From Rhodoblastus sp963736175 (GTDB lineage: Bacteria; Pseudomonadota; Alphaproteobacteria; Rhizobiales; Beijerinckiaceae), in contig CAVTNU010000035.1 of the NCBI GenBank assembly GCA_963736175.1, positions 9,693 through 73,692 on the forward strand: a DNA stretch of 64,000 nucleotides, read 5' to 3'. The position numbers and the translations under genes were made by a program. Position 1 is the stretch's first letter, and each line of letters begins with the position of its first letter. Shown here piece after piece: positions 26,714-34,527 of this stretch. Under the pieces are notes generated by a model, which saw only the letters and a list, made by a program, of their open reading frames with translations, was not told the origin of the DNA and made no database searches.

Positions 26714-27769
26714 TCAGGCGGCGGCGCCGGGCAGACTGCCCTGCTCTTTCGCCATGGAGAGCGCTGTGTCCTCGATCATGTCCTCCTGGCCGCCGATCAT
26801 TTTCTTGCGGCCGAGTTCGACCAGAATATCCCTGGACGGTACGCCATATTTGGCGCTGGCGCGCTTGGCGTGCAGCAGGAAGGTCGAGTAGACGCCAGCA
26901 AAACCGAGCGTCAGCGAGTCGCGGTCGATGCGCACGAGATGATCCATCATCGGCGTGACGACGTCTTCGGCGACGTCCATCAGCTTGAACAGGTCGCAGC
27001 CCGTTTCGACGCCCATCCGGTCGCAGACGGCGACGAAGACCTCCGTCGGCGTATTGCCGGCGCCAGCGCCCAGGCCCGCCGACGACGCGTCGACACGGCT
27101 CGCCCCCGCCTCGATCGCGGCGATGGAATTGGCGATCCCCATGCCGAGATTGTGATGGCCGTGAAAGCCGATCTCGGTTTCCGGATTGAGAATGTCGCGC
27201 AGGGCGGCGACCCGCGCCCGCACGTCGTCGGGAAGCAGGAAACCGGCGGAATCGGTGATATAGACCGTCTGCGCGCCGTAGGATTCCATCTGCTTGCCCT
27301 GCTGCGCCAGGCCTTCGGGCGAATTGAGATGCGCCATCATCAAAAAGCCGCTGGTGTCCATGCCGAGCTTGCGGGCGAATGCGATGTGCTGAGGCGCCGT
27401 GTCGGCTTCGGTGCAATGGGTCGCCACATGGACGCTGCGCGCGCCGCAATCATAGGCCGACCGCAATTCGCGCATGGTGCCGAGGCCCGGAATCAAAAGA
27501 ACCGAAATCTTGGCCTGTTTCAGCTTCGCGGCGACGGCCGAAATATAGGCCTCGTTGGAATGGGGCGCGAAGCCGTGCTGGATCGAATTGCCGCCGAGGC
27601 CCGCGCCGTGCGTGACCTGCATCATCGGCACGCCCGCCGCGTCGAGCGCCGTGGCGATCCGCACCATCTGGTCGATGGACATCTGCTCGCGCTTGGCGTG
27701 CATGCCGTCGCGCAGGCTCATGTCGTGGATAAGGACGCGGCGGCCGCGCAAAGTGTTGGACTGGCTCAT
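26714..27769 (-). CDS. dmpG: 4-hydroxy-2-oxovalerate aldolase (DmpG/BphI type)
   Basis: 351-residue class II pyruvate aldolase of the HMG-CoA-lyase-like TIM-barrel family. The catalytic and metal-binding RDGMHAKREQM begins at R20, with D21 a likely metal ligand, and the HGHHN pair of His ligands lies near residue 204. The C-terminal domain interacts with the acylating dehydrogenase. It cleaves 4-hydroxy-2-oxovalerate to pyruvate and acetaldehyde, the last carbon-cutting step of catechol meta-cleavage. Its ATG overlaps the stop of the upstream dehydrogenase by one base (TGATG). This fits the known aldolase-dehydrogenase complex, in which acetaldehyde is channelled. Confidence 0.93.
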   Translation of the reverse strand: MSQSNTLRGRRVLIHDMSLRDGMHAKREQMSIDQMVRIATALDAAGVPMMQVTHGAGLGGNSIQHGFAPHSNEAYISAVAAKLKQAKISVLLIPGLGTMRELRSAYDCGARSVHVATHCTEADTAPQHIAFARKLGMDTSGFLMMAHLNSPEGLAQQGKQMESYGAQTVYITDSAGFLLPDDVRARVAALRDILNPETEIGFHGHHNLGMGIANSIAAIEAGASRVDASSAGLGAGAGNTPTEVFVAVCDRMGVETGCDLFKLMDVAEDVVTPMMDHLVRIDRDSLTLGFAGVYSTFLLHAKRASAKYGVPSRDILVELGRKKMIGGQEDMIEDTALSMAKEQGSLPGAAA

Positions 27770-28683
27770 CAGGCGACCTTCAAGGGCGAGAGTTGGATTT
27801 TGCCGGAGAGGATTTCCTCGGCGAACATTTCGGCCGTGCGGGTGGCCGCGGCGGTCATGATGTCGAGATTGCCGGCGTAGCGCGGCAGAAAATCGCCAAG
27901 ACCGGCCACCTCCATGAAGACGGCGACACGCTTGCCGTCGAAGACCGGTCCGTTGACCAGCCGATAGCCGGGCACGTATTTCTGCACTTCGCCGATCATC
28001 GCCAGGATGGATTCCGTGATGCGCGCCTGATCCGGCTCGTCATCGGTCAGGCAATAAATGGTGTTGCGCATGATCATCGGCGGTTCGGCGGGGTTGATGA
28101 TGGCGAGCGCCTTGCCGCGCCGCGCGCCGCCGACGACGCAGATGGCGTTCGACGTCGTATGGGTGAACTCGTCGAGATTGGCGCGCGTGCCGGGTCCGAC
28201 CGACTTCGAAGCCAGGCTGGCGATGATCTCGGCGTAATCGACGCTCTGGATGCGCGAAACCGCGTGAACGATCGGAATCGTCGCCTGCCCGGCGCAAGAG
28301 ATCATGTTGACGTTCATTTCAAGCTTGGCGGCGTGTTCGCGCAAATTCACCGGCGGCACGCACAACGGGCCGATGGCGGCCGGCGTCAGATCGATCATCA
28401 TCACGCCAAGCTCGTTCAGCTTGCGGCTGTTCTCAGGATGGACATAGGCGCTGGTGGCGTCGAAGGCGATCTGAATTCCGTCGGCCCGCACGTACGGCAA
28501 AAGCCCGTCGACGCCATCCGCCGACGTCTTCAGCCCCATGTCCCTTGCCCGCGCCAGCCCTTCGGACTTCGGGTCGATGCCGACCATCCAGACAGGCTCG
28601 AGAACTTCGCTGCGCCGCACTTTATAGATCAGATCGGCGCCGATATTGCCCGAACCGATCAAAGCGCATTTGATTTTTTTCAT
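27769..28683 (-). CDS. dmpF: Acetaldehyde dehydrogenase (acylating), DmpF/BphJ type
   Basis: 304 residues from ATG 28683, preceded by GGAGCGGG. An N-terminal Rossmann motif (ALIGSGNIGADL) and the catalytic Cys130 in ISCAGQATIPIVHA match the family. It oxidises acetaldehyde with NAD+ and CoA to acetyl-CoA as the partner of the aldolase encoded next. The open frame continues 31 codons upstream of the chosen start, but the sequence there is arginine-rich and not family-like. The gene lies downstream of the LysR gene on the same strand; a LysR-type dyad stands in the 165-base gap before it. Confidence 0.93.
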   Translation of the reverse strand: MKKIKCALIGSGNIGADLIYKVRRSEVLEPVWMVGIDPKSEGLARARDMGLKTSADGVDGLLPYVRADGIQIAFDATSAYVHPENSRKLNELGVMMIDLTPAAIGPLCVPPVNLREHAAKLEMNVNMISCAGQATIPIVHAVSRIQSVDYAEIIASLASKSVGPGTRANLDEFTHTTSNAICVVGGARRGKALAIINPAEPPMIMRNTIYCLTDDEPDQARITESILAMIGEVQKYVPGYRLVNGPVFDGKRVAVFMEVAGLGDFLPRYAGNLDIMTAAATRTAEMFAEEILSGKIQLSPLKVA

Positions 28684-28797
28684 GTCGTCCCGCTCCCACG
28701 TCCCGCACGCCGGCGTCGAAGCCGGTCTTCGGGTTTGTCGGGCGTCAAAATATTGGCGGCGAAAAAGGCCGTCCAATACCGATTGGCGCGGATAGCT

Positions 28798-28812
28798 ATA
28801 CCCGGCGAGTAT
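28798..28812. promoter_or_regulatory. Candidate LysR-type operator, ATAC-N7-GTAT
   Basis: A perfect ATAC-N7-GTAT dyad (ATAC 28798-28801, GTAT 28809-28812) in the gap between the LysR gene and the acetaldehyde dehydrogenase gene, 115 bases before the latter's start. ATAC-N7-GTAT is the established recognition core of the LysR proteins BenM and CatM. The same motif occurs in front of the ferredoxin-dioxygenase operon. Binding by the local LysR protein is inferred. Confidence 0.6.
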
Positions 28813-28848
28813 CGTCGAAAGGTCGTGCGCCAGCGCGCGGCTAAACGC

Positions 28849-29766
28849 TCAAAGCAGCGGCGGTTCGCCGGTGACGCCATTTTCGATGCGGAAGCTTTCG
28901 AGCACGGCGAGAAATTCGTGCAAAATCGGCGAGCTATCGCCTTGAAGATAGAGGCAACTGACGTCGAGCATGGTTGGCGGCAACTCCTTCAAGGGCACGT
29001 AGACCACGCCCGAGGACTTGAAATAGGTGAGGGACTCGGGAACAACGCAGACGCCGAAGCCGCTCGCCACCAAGGCGACCCCGGTGACCGCGTCGCCGAC
29101 CTCCTGCACGACGCGCGGCGAAAATCCCCGCGACTGGCATAACGAGCCGACAAAATCGGTGAAATTCGGGCGCGCGCCCGAGGGAAACAGCACCAGGGGC
29201 TGATCGGCTAGATCGATCAGGGCGATCTGTTCTCGCGACGACAGCGGATTGGAAGCATGGACGCCGACCAGGAGACGCTCCCACATCACCACTTTCGAGG
29301 CGATGTCGGGATATTTCGGCACCAGCCGATTGAAGCCGATGGTGATCCGCCTTTGCCGCAAGGCTTCGATCTGCTCGCCTTTCGTCATGGTGTGCATGGC
29401 GATTTTGACATCTGGAAAGGCGTTGCGGAATCTCAGCAAAACGCGCGGCACGATGTCGAACATGCCGGAGCCGAAAATGCCGACGTCGAGCCGGCCGATC
29501 TGGCCCAGCGAGGCGCGTTTCGTGCGCTCGGCGGCAAGATCGACAAGGGCGAGGATGTTTTGTGCTTCGACAAATAAAGTCTTGCCGGCCTCCGTCAGTT
29601 CGACCCCTTTGACCGAACGCACGAACAACACGGCGCCCAGATCCTCCTCGAGCTGCTGAATTTGACGCGTCAGCGGCGGCTGCGAAATGTTCAGGACGAC
29701 GGCGGCGCGGCCTATGCTCAATTCCTTCGCCACCGCGACGAAGTATTTCAGATGGCGAAGCTCCAT
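28849..29766 (-). CDS. LysR-type regulator of aromatic degradation (BenM/CatM/CbnR-like)
   Basis: 305 residues from ATG 29766, preceded by GGGGAGG; the longer open frame upstream covers the operator region. The N-terminal winged helix-turn-helix starts MELRHLKYFVAVAKE, the opening typical of BenM/CatM/CbnR, and contains the ISQPPLTRQIQQLEEDLG recognition helix. The effector domain (about 90-295) follows. It divides the meta-cleavage genes into a divergent plus-strand operon and a downstream minus-strand aldolase/dehydrogenase pair. A BenM/CatM-type dyad lies before each, which makes it the probable activator of both. The effector is unknown; a ring-cleavage product is the family's habit. Confidence 0.88.
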   Translation of the reverse strand: MELRHLKYFVAVAKELSIGRAAVVLNISQPPLTRQIQQLEEDLGAVLFVRSVKGVELTEAGKTLFVEAQNILALVDLAAERTKRASLGQIGRLDVGIFGSGMFDIVPRVLLRFRNAFPDVKIAMHTMTKGEQIEALRQRRITIGFNRLVPKYPDIASKVVMWERLLVGVHASNPLSSREQIALIDLADQPLVLFPSGARPNFTDFVGSLCQSRGFSPRVVQEVGDAVTGVALVASGFGVCVVPESLTYFKSSGVVYVPLKELPPTMLDVSCLYLQGDSSPILHEFLAVLESFRIENGVTGEPPLL

Positions 29767-29835
29767 CGAAGGCCTCCCCGTCCCTTCCGCGACGCGCCTC
29801 GTTGCGGGCGCGCGTTTCGAAAACCAACCCACCCT

Positions 29836-29857
29836 ATGGTCATACCATTTCCGTATG
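29836..29857. promoter_or_regulatory. Candidate LysR-type operator in the divergent promoter region
   Basis: Two overlapping dyads between the LysR gene and the ferredoxin gene. ATGGT-CAT-ACCAT is at 29836-29848. CATAC-N7-GTATG is at 29841-29857, and its core (29842-29856) is a perfect ATAC-N7-GTAT, the BenM/CatM consensus. It lies 76 bases upstream of the LysR start and about 100 bases upstream of the ferredoxin start, the normal place for an autoregulatory LysR site controlling a divergent operon. Confidence 0.68.
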
Positions 29858-29957
29858 GAGTGGCGACGATAAAAGTATTTTTGCGAATGATATTCTTCTC
29901 GCATGATCCGCTCGCGAAAAAGCAAAAAACGTTAAGCGGAAAACGCACGAGGTCGGG

Positions 29958-30371
29958 ATGGAAATTGTTCGGGAGGCGCTCGCGCCTGACGGCGCCGATG
30001 TGTCCGGCGCTGCTGGGGCCGCGCCTTGCGTCGAGACTGTGACCGTAACAATCGCCGAAACGGGCGAGACCTACCGCTGTCGAACCGACGAAAGCCTTCT
30101 GGAAGGCATGCGGCGGCTTGGCAAGCGCGGCATTCCTTTGGGCTGTCGCAGTGGCGGGTGCAGCGTCTGCAAGATCCAGGTCCTTTCAGGCGCCTATTGG
30201 CAAATGCGGCCGATGAGCCGCGAATACATTTCCGATGAAGACATGACCGCCGACCGCGTGCTGGCCTGCTGCGCTCGACCGTTGGAGGACCTGAGCTTGT
30301 CGGTGATCGGCAAGCTACAAAAAAATATCGTCGGCAGGTGCGCTGATAATGCAATGCAAAGTTCAAAGTAG
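29958..30371 (+). CDS. Chloroplast-type [2Fe-2S] ferredoxin, XylT/DmpQ-like
   Basis: 137 residues. A [2Fe-2S] domain (about 25-125) with the cluster motif CRSGGCSVC gives ligands C63, C68 and C71; the fourth is C104 or C105 in LACCARPL. XylT and DmpQ ferredoxins reactivate catechol 2,3-dioxygenase by reducing its oxidised iron, and their genes stand directly upstream of the dioxygenase gene, as here (12-base gap). The first 24 residues are an extension without clear homology. First gene of the LysR-controlled plus-strand operon. Confidence 0.88.
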   Translation: MEIVREALAPDGADVSGAAGAAPCVETVTVTIAETGETYRCRTDESLLEGMRRLGKRGIPLGCRSGGCSVCKIQVLSGAYWQMRPMSREYISDEDMTADRVLACCARPLEDLSLSVIGKLQKNIVGRCADNAMQSSK

Positions 30372-30383
30372 GGAGAAGTAAAA

Positions 30384-31313
30384 ATGGCTATCTCAGGAGT
30401 ACTAAGACCGGGACACGCGCAAATTCGCGTCTTGAACCTGGAAGAAGACGCAAAGTTTTATCGCGATGTACTTGGTCTGGTCGAAACCGGCCGCGACAAG
30501 CAGGGCCGCGTCTATTTCAAGGGCTGGGACGAGCGCGATCATAATAGCGTCATCCTTCGTCAGGCCGACCACCCGGGGCTTGATTTCTTCGGCTTCAAGG
30601 TGCGCGACCGCGCAACGCTCGATCTGCTGGAATCCAATCTGAAAGCCTTCGGCGTCAAGACCGAGCGCGTCGCCGCCGGCGATATGCTGGAGACCGGCGA
30701 GCGCGTGCGTTTCGAGCTGCCGACCAAGCACATCATCGAGCTTTACGCCGACAAGAAAGACGTCGGCAACGGCCTGCCCTACATGAACCCGGCGCCCTGG
30801 TGCGCGGCGTCCGAACACGGCATCGCGCCGACGCGCCTTGACCATGCCTTGCTCGGCGGCGTCGACCTCGACGGTTCGCGCGACATCTTCATCGACGCGC
30901 TCGGCTTCTATCTTGTCGAATCCGTCGTCGTCGAGGACGGCAAGACCGAGGCCGCCGTCTGGTTGAGCTGCTCGAACAAGACGCACGACATCGCGCTGCT
31001 GCGCCTGCCTGAGGACGGCAAGCTGCATCACGTGTCCTTCTGGCTCGACACCTGGGACAAGGTGCTGCGCGCCGGCGACATCATGTCGATGAACGACGTC
31101 AAGGTCGACATTGGCCCGACCCGCCACGGCATTACCCGCGGCGCGACGATCTACGCCTGGGACCGTTCCGGTAACCGTTTCGAGACCTTCTCGGGCGGCT
31201 ATATCGCCTATCCCGACATGAAGCCGCTGATTTGGCCGATTGCGCACCTGCCCGAAGGCCTCGATTATCCGCAGCGCAAGCTGCACGAGACCTTCCTGAC
31301 GGTATTCACCTGA
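30384..31313 (+). CDS. dmpB: Catechol 2,3-dioxygenase (extradiol, XylE/DmpB type)
   Basis: 309 residues, two vicinal-oxygen-chelate domains. The Fe(II) ligands of the family are visible as His154 (RLDHALLG), His215 (first His of KLHHVSFW) and Glu267 (NRFETFSGGY), matching His153/His214/Glu265 of XylE. It opens the catechol ring next to the hydroxyls to give 2-hydroxymuconic semialdehyde. It follows its reactivating ferredoxin. Two strong hairpins separate it from the next gene and may set its mRNA level apart from the rest of the operon. Methylcatechols may also be accepted; this cannot be judged here. Confidence 0.94.
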   Translation: MAISGVLRPGHAQIRVLNLEEDAKFYRDVLGLVETGRDKQGRVYFKGWDERDHNSVILRQADHPGLDFFGFKVRDRATLDLLESNLKAFGVKTERVAAGDMLETGERVRFELPTKHIIELYADKKDVGNGLPYMNPAPWCAASEHGIAPTRLDHALLGGVDLDGSRDIFIDALGFYLVESVVVEDGKTEAAVWLSCSNKTHDIALLRLPEDGKLHHVSFWLDTWDKVLRAGDIMSMNDVKVDIGPTRHGITRGATIYAWDRSGNRFETFSGGYIAYPDMKPLIWPIAHLPEGLDYPQRKLHETFLTVFT

Positions 31314-31344
31314 TCGGCGACAACCGACCAGCGTTATGCCTGAC

Positions 31345-31394
31345 GGCGTATAAACGCCAGAATTTACGGCGCGCGACAAAACGCGCGCCGTAAA
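31345..31394 (+). promoter_or_regulatory. Two hairpins in the intercistronic space after catechol 2,3-dioxygenase
   Basis: The 118-base gap between the dioxygenase and semialdehyde dehydrogenase genes holds two inverted repeats. The first is GGCGT/ACGCC (31345-31349 and 31354-31358, 4-base loop). The second is a perfect 13-base stem TTTACGGCGCGCG (31363-31375) with its complement at 31382-31394 around ACAAAA. No T-run follows, so it is not a standard rho-independent terminator. An mRNA-stabilising or processing element for the upstream message, or a leaky attenuator, would fit. Confidence 0.6.
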
Positions 31395-31431
31395 CGCCAC
31401 TATTGTCCTCCAGACCTGCCGAAGCCCGCCA

Positions 31432-32889
31432 ATGCTCCACGTCAAGAACTTCATCAACGGACAATTCGTCGACGGCTCCGGCGGCAAATCGTTCGAGAAG
31501 CGCTCGCCGCTCGACAACCGCGTCATCGCCACGATCGCCGAGGCGGACCTGGCGGACGTGGATCGCGCGGTCGAGGCCGCGCGCAAGGCCATGAAAGGCG
31601 CCTGGGGCAAATTGACGGCGACCGACCGCGTCGATCTTCTCTATGCGGTCGCCGATGAAATGACTTCGCGCGCCGACGACTTCATCGCCGCGGAAATCGC
31701 CGACACCGGCATGCCCGCTTTGATCGCCAAACACATGTGCGCGCGCGGCGCCGCCAATTTCAAAATCTTCGCGGACGTCGTCAAAAACGCGCCGACGGAG
31801 TTTTTCGAAATGTCGACGCCCGACGGACGCGGCGCCATCAATTACGCCTTGCGCCGACCGGTCGGCGTCGTCGGCGTCGTTTGTCCGTGGAACGCGCCGC
31901 TGCTGCTGATGACCTGGAAGGTCGGGCCGGCGATGGCCTGCGGCGACGCCGTCGTCGTCAAACCCTCCGAGGAGACGCCCCAGACGGCGGCGCTGCTCGG
32001 CGAAGTGATGAACAAGGTCGGCGTTCCGGCCGGCGCGTACAATGTCGTCAACGGATTCGGGCCGCGCTCGACCGGCGAGTTCCTGACGACGCATCCCGGC
32101 GTTTCCGCCATCACCTTCACCGGCGAAACGCGCACCGGCGCCGCCATCATGAAAGCCGCCGCCGACGGCGCGCGACCGGTGTCGCTGGAAATGGGCGGCA
32201 AAAATCCGGCCGTCATCTTCGCCGACGCCGATATCGCCGCCGCCGTCGAAGGCGTCATGCGCTCGGCGTTCATGAATACCGGTCAGGTCTGCCTCGGCAC
32301 GGAGCGCGTTTTCGTCGAGCGGCCCATATTCGAGACATTCGTCGCGGCGCTGAAACAGGCCGCGGAAAAGTTGCGCGTCGGTCCGCCGAACGATCCGGCC
32401 TCCGGCATGGGACCGCTGATTTCGCTGGAGCACCGCGACAAGGTGCTGTCCTATTATAAAAGGGCCGTCGCCGAAGGCGCGACGGTGATCACGGGCGGAG
32501 GCGTTCTTGACATGCCGGGCGAACTCGCCAAGGGCGCCTGGGTGCAGCCGACCATCTGGACCGGGCTCGCCGACGACGCCAGCGTCTGCGTCGAGGAGAT
32601 TTTCGGCCCCTGCTGCCATATCGCCCCCTTCGATACGGAAGAGGAGGTTCTGGAGCGGGCCAACGCCACCAGTTACGGCCTTTCCTCCTCGATCTGGACT
32701 CGCGATTTGGCGCGCGCCCACCGCGTTTCGGCGCGGATCGAAGCCGGCGTCGTCTGGGTCAATTCCTGGTTTCTGCGCGATTTGCGCACGGCGTTCGGCG
32801 GCATGAAGAACTCCGGCATCGGCCGCGAAGGCGGCGTCCATTCTCTCGAATTTTACACCGAGCTGAAAAATGTCTGCATCAAGCTCTGA
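31432..32889 (+). CDS. dmpC: 2-hydroxymuconic semialdehyde dehydrogenase (XylG/DmpC type)
   Basis: 485-residue NAD+-dependent aldehyde dehydrogenase. The N-terminal FINGQFVDGS is characteristic. The catalytic residues are Glu253 (LEMGGKNP) and Cys287 (NTGQVCLGTE). It oxidises 2-hydroxymuconic semialdehyde to 2-hydroxymuconate, the entry to the 4-oxalocrotonate branch. Its end overlaps the hydratase start by 20 bases. No strong ribosome site is seen before the ATG at 31432, but the protein start fits homologues. Confidence 0.92.
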   Translation: MLHVKNFINGQFVDGSGGKSFEKRSPLDNRVIATIAEADLADVDRAVEAARKAMKGAWGKLTATDRVDLLYAVADEMTSRADDFIAAEIADTGMPALIAKHMCARGAANFKIFADVVKNAPTEFFEMSTPDGRGAINYALRRPVGVVGVVCPWNAPLLLMTWKVGPAMACGDAVVVKPSEETPQTAALLGEVMNKVGVPAGAYNVVNGFGPRSTGEFLTTHPGVSAITFTGETRTGAAIMKAAADGARPVSLEMGGKNPAVIFADADIAAAVEGVMRSAFMNTGQVCLGTERVFVERPIFETFVAALKQAAEKLRVGPPNDPASGMGPLISLEHRDKVLSYYKRAVAEGATVITGGGVLDMPGELAKGAWVQPTIWTGLADDASVCVEEIFGPCCHIAPFDTEEEVLERANATSYGLSSSIWTRDLARAHRVSARIEAGVVWVNSWFLRDLRTAFGGMKNSGIGREGGVHSLEFYTELKNVCIKL

Positions 32890-33670
32890 GCGCGACGCCC
32901 TCATCCTGGCGCTCGGCGATGAATTGCACGCCGCCTGGGCCGCGCGCGCGCCCATCGCGCCGTTGAGCGACCGCGGTCACGATCTGGCGATCGAGGACGC
33001 TTATCGCGTGCAGGAGCGCATGGTGAAACGCCGCCTTGCGACTGGCGAAAAGATTGTCGGCAAGAAAGTCGGCGCCACGGCGCGCGCGGTCCAAGACATG
33101 CTCGGCGTGCGCCAGCCCGATTTCGGCATGCTGCTGTCGGGCATGATTTACAATGAAGGCGAGGTTATCCCCTTCGACAGCCTGATCCAGCCGAAGGCCG
33201 AAGGCGAGATCGCCTTCATCTTGAAGCGCGACATCCTCGGCCCCGGCGTCACCATCGCCGAAGTCCTTGCCGCCACCGAATGCGTCATGCCTTGTTTCGA
33301 GATCGTCGATTCGCGCATCGAAAAATGGAACATCAAGATCCAGGACACGGTCGCCGACAACGCCTCCTGCGGCGTGTTCGCGCTGGGCGGCGGCGCGCGC
33401 GATCCGCGCAAGATCGATCTCGATCTGTGCGGCATGATCCTTGAGCGCAACGGCGATATTTTCGCCACCGGCTCGGGCGCGGCGGCGCTCGGCCATCCAG
33501 CCAACGCCGTGGCCTGGCTCGCCAATACGCTGGGCGCGCTCGGCATCCCGCTCAAGGCCGGCGAAGTGATTTTATCCGGCTCGTTGACGGCTATGGCGCC
33601 GATCGCCAAAGGCGATCATCTGCGCGTCGAGATCGGCGGCCTCGGCGAATGTTCCGTGCGCTTCGCCTGA
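32870..33670 (+). CDS. dmpE: 2-oxopent-4-enoate (2-hydroxypenta-2,4-dienoate) hydratase, XylJ/DmpE type
   Basis: 266 residues of the MhpD/FAH-like fold. The stretches KKVGATARAVQDMLGVRQPD, LIQPKAEGEIAFILKRD, ATECVMPCFEIVDSRI and IQDTVADNASCGVF are those of DmpE/XylJ hydratases; the metal ligands lie in EGE and around the EIVDSR segment. It adds water to 2-oxopent-4-enoate, giving 4-hydroxy-2-oxovalerate. In the pathway it works as a complex with the decarboxylase encoded next, a homologue of the same fold. Confidence 0.92.
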   Translation: MSASSSERDALILALGDELHAAWAARAPIAPLSDRGHDLAIEDAYRVQERMVKRRLATGEKIVGKKVGATARAVQDMLGVRQPDFGMLLSGMIYNEGEVIPFDSLIQPKAEGEIAFILKRDILGPGVTIAEVLAATECVMPCFEIVDSRIEKWNIKIQDTVADNASCGVFALGGGARDPRKIDLDLCGMILERNGDIFATGSGAAALGHPANAVAWLANTLGALGIPLKAGEVILSGSLTAMAPIAKGDHLRVEIGGLGECSVRFA

Positions 33671-33704
33671 GGCGGCGCCAACTCAACCTGAATGAGGGCG
33701 AATT

Positions 33705-34493
33705 ATGGCTTTGGAACCGGCGCTCATCGCGCGCCTCGCCGAACATCTCGAAAACGCCGAACTGAACGCGACCGCCGTTCCGCAGATCTCGCTTGAGTTT
33801 CCGCAAATCGACGCCGACGACGGCTACGCCGTTCAGCATGAAATCCGGCGGCGCAAACAGGCCCGAGGCCATCGGATCGTCGGCGTGAAAGCCGGTCTGA
33901 CCTCGCGCGCCAAAATGCGCCAGGTCGGCGTCGACCAGCCGTCCTATGGCTTTCTGGCCGATTATTTCGCGGCGCCCGACGGCGGCGAAGTGATAGCGAA
34001 CACGCTGATTCATCCGCGCGTCGAACCTGAAATCGGTTTCGTGCTGAAACGCGAGCTGGAGGGGCCTGGCTGCCACATCGGCGCCGTGCTGGCGGCGACG
34101 GATTTCGTCCTGCCGGCGCTGGAAATCATCGACTCGCGTTACGAGAATTTCAAATTCGATTTTCCCAGCGTCGTCGCCGATAATTCCTCCTCGGCGCGTT
34201 TTGTTCTCGGCGGGCGCGCGCGCAACGTTGAGGACATCGATCTGCGCACGATCGGCATTGTCCTGGAAAAGAACGGCGAACCGTTCTCCTTCGGCGCCGG
34301 GGCCGCGGTGCTCGGCCATCCGGCCTCGGCGGTGGCGATGGTCGTCAATCTGCTCAGCAAACGGGGCGAAGGCCTGCCGGCCGGATCGCTTGTGCTGACG
34401 GGCGGCATAACGGAAGCTGTCGCCGTACGCGCCGGCGATCATGTGCAGTTACGCACGCAGAACCTTGGTCAGGTTTCCGTCCGCTTCGTCTGA
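33705..34493 (+). CDS. dmpH: 4-oxalocrotonate decarboxylase, XylI/DmpH type
   Basis: 262 residues, homologous to the hydratase upstream but with decarboxylase features: GVKAGLTSRAKMRQVGVDQP, LIHPRVEPEIGFVLKRE and LEIIDSRYENFKFDFPSVVADNSSSARFVLGG. These resemble DmpH/XylI rather than DmpE. It removes CO2 from 4-oxalocrotonate to give 2-oxopent-4-enoate, passed to the hydratase. ATG 33705 follows GAGGG at suitable spacing. Confidence 0.9.
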   Translation: MALEPALIARLAEHLENAELNATAVPQISLEFPQIDADDGYAVQHEIRRRKQARGHRIVGVKAGLTSRAKMRQVGVDQPSYGFLADYFAAPDGGEVIANTLIHPRVEPEIGFVLKRELEGPGCHIGAVLAATDFVLPALEIIDSRYENFKFDFPSVVADNSSSARFVLGGRARNVEDIDLRTIGIVLEKNGEPFSFGAGAAVLGHPASAVAMVVNLLSKRGEGLPAGSLVLTGGITEAVAVRAGDHVQLRTQNLGQVSVRFV

Positions 34494-34527
34494 CGCGTAC
34501 TTTGCCTTCAAGCCGGTGAGCCTCGCC

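Noticed and set aside
31363..31394. Hairpin after catechol 2,3-dioxygenase as a rho-independent terminator
   Set aside because: No T-run follows on either strand and the downstream genes complete the same pathway, so full termination is unlikely.
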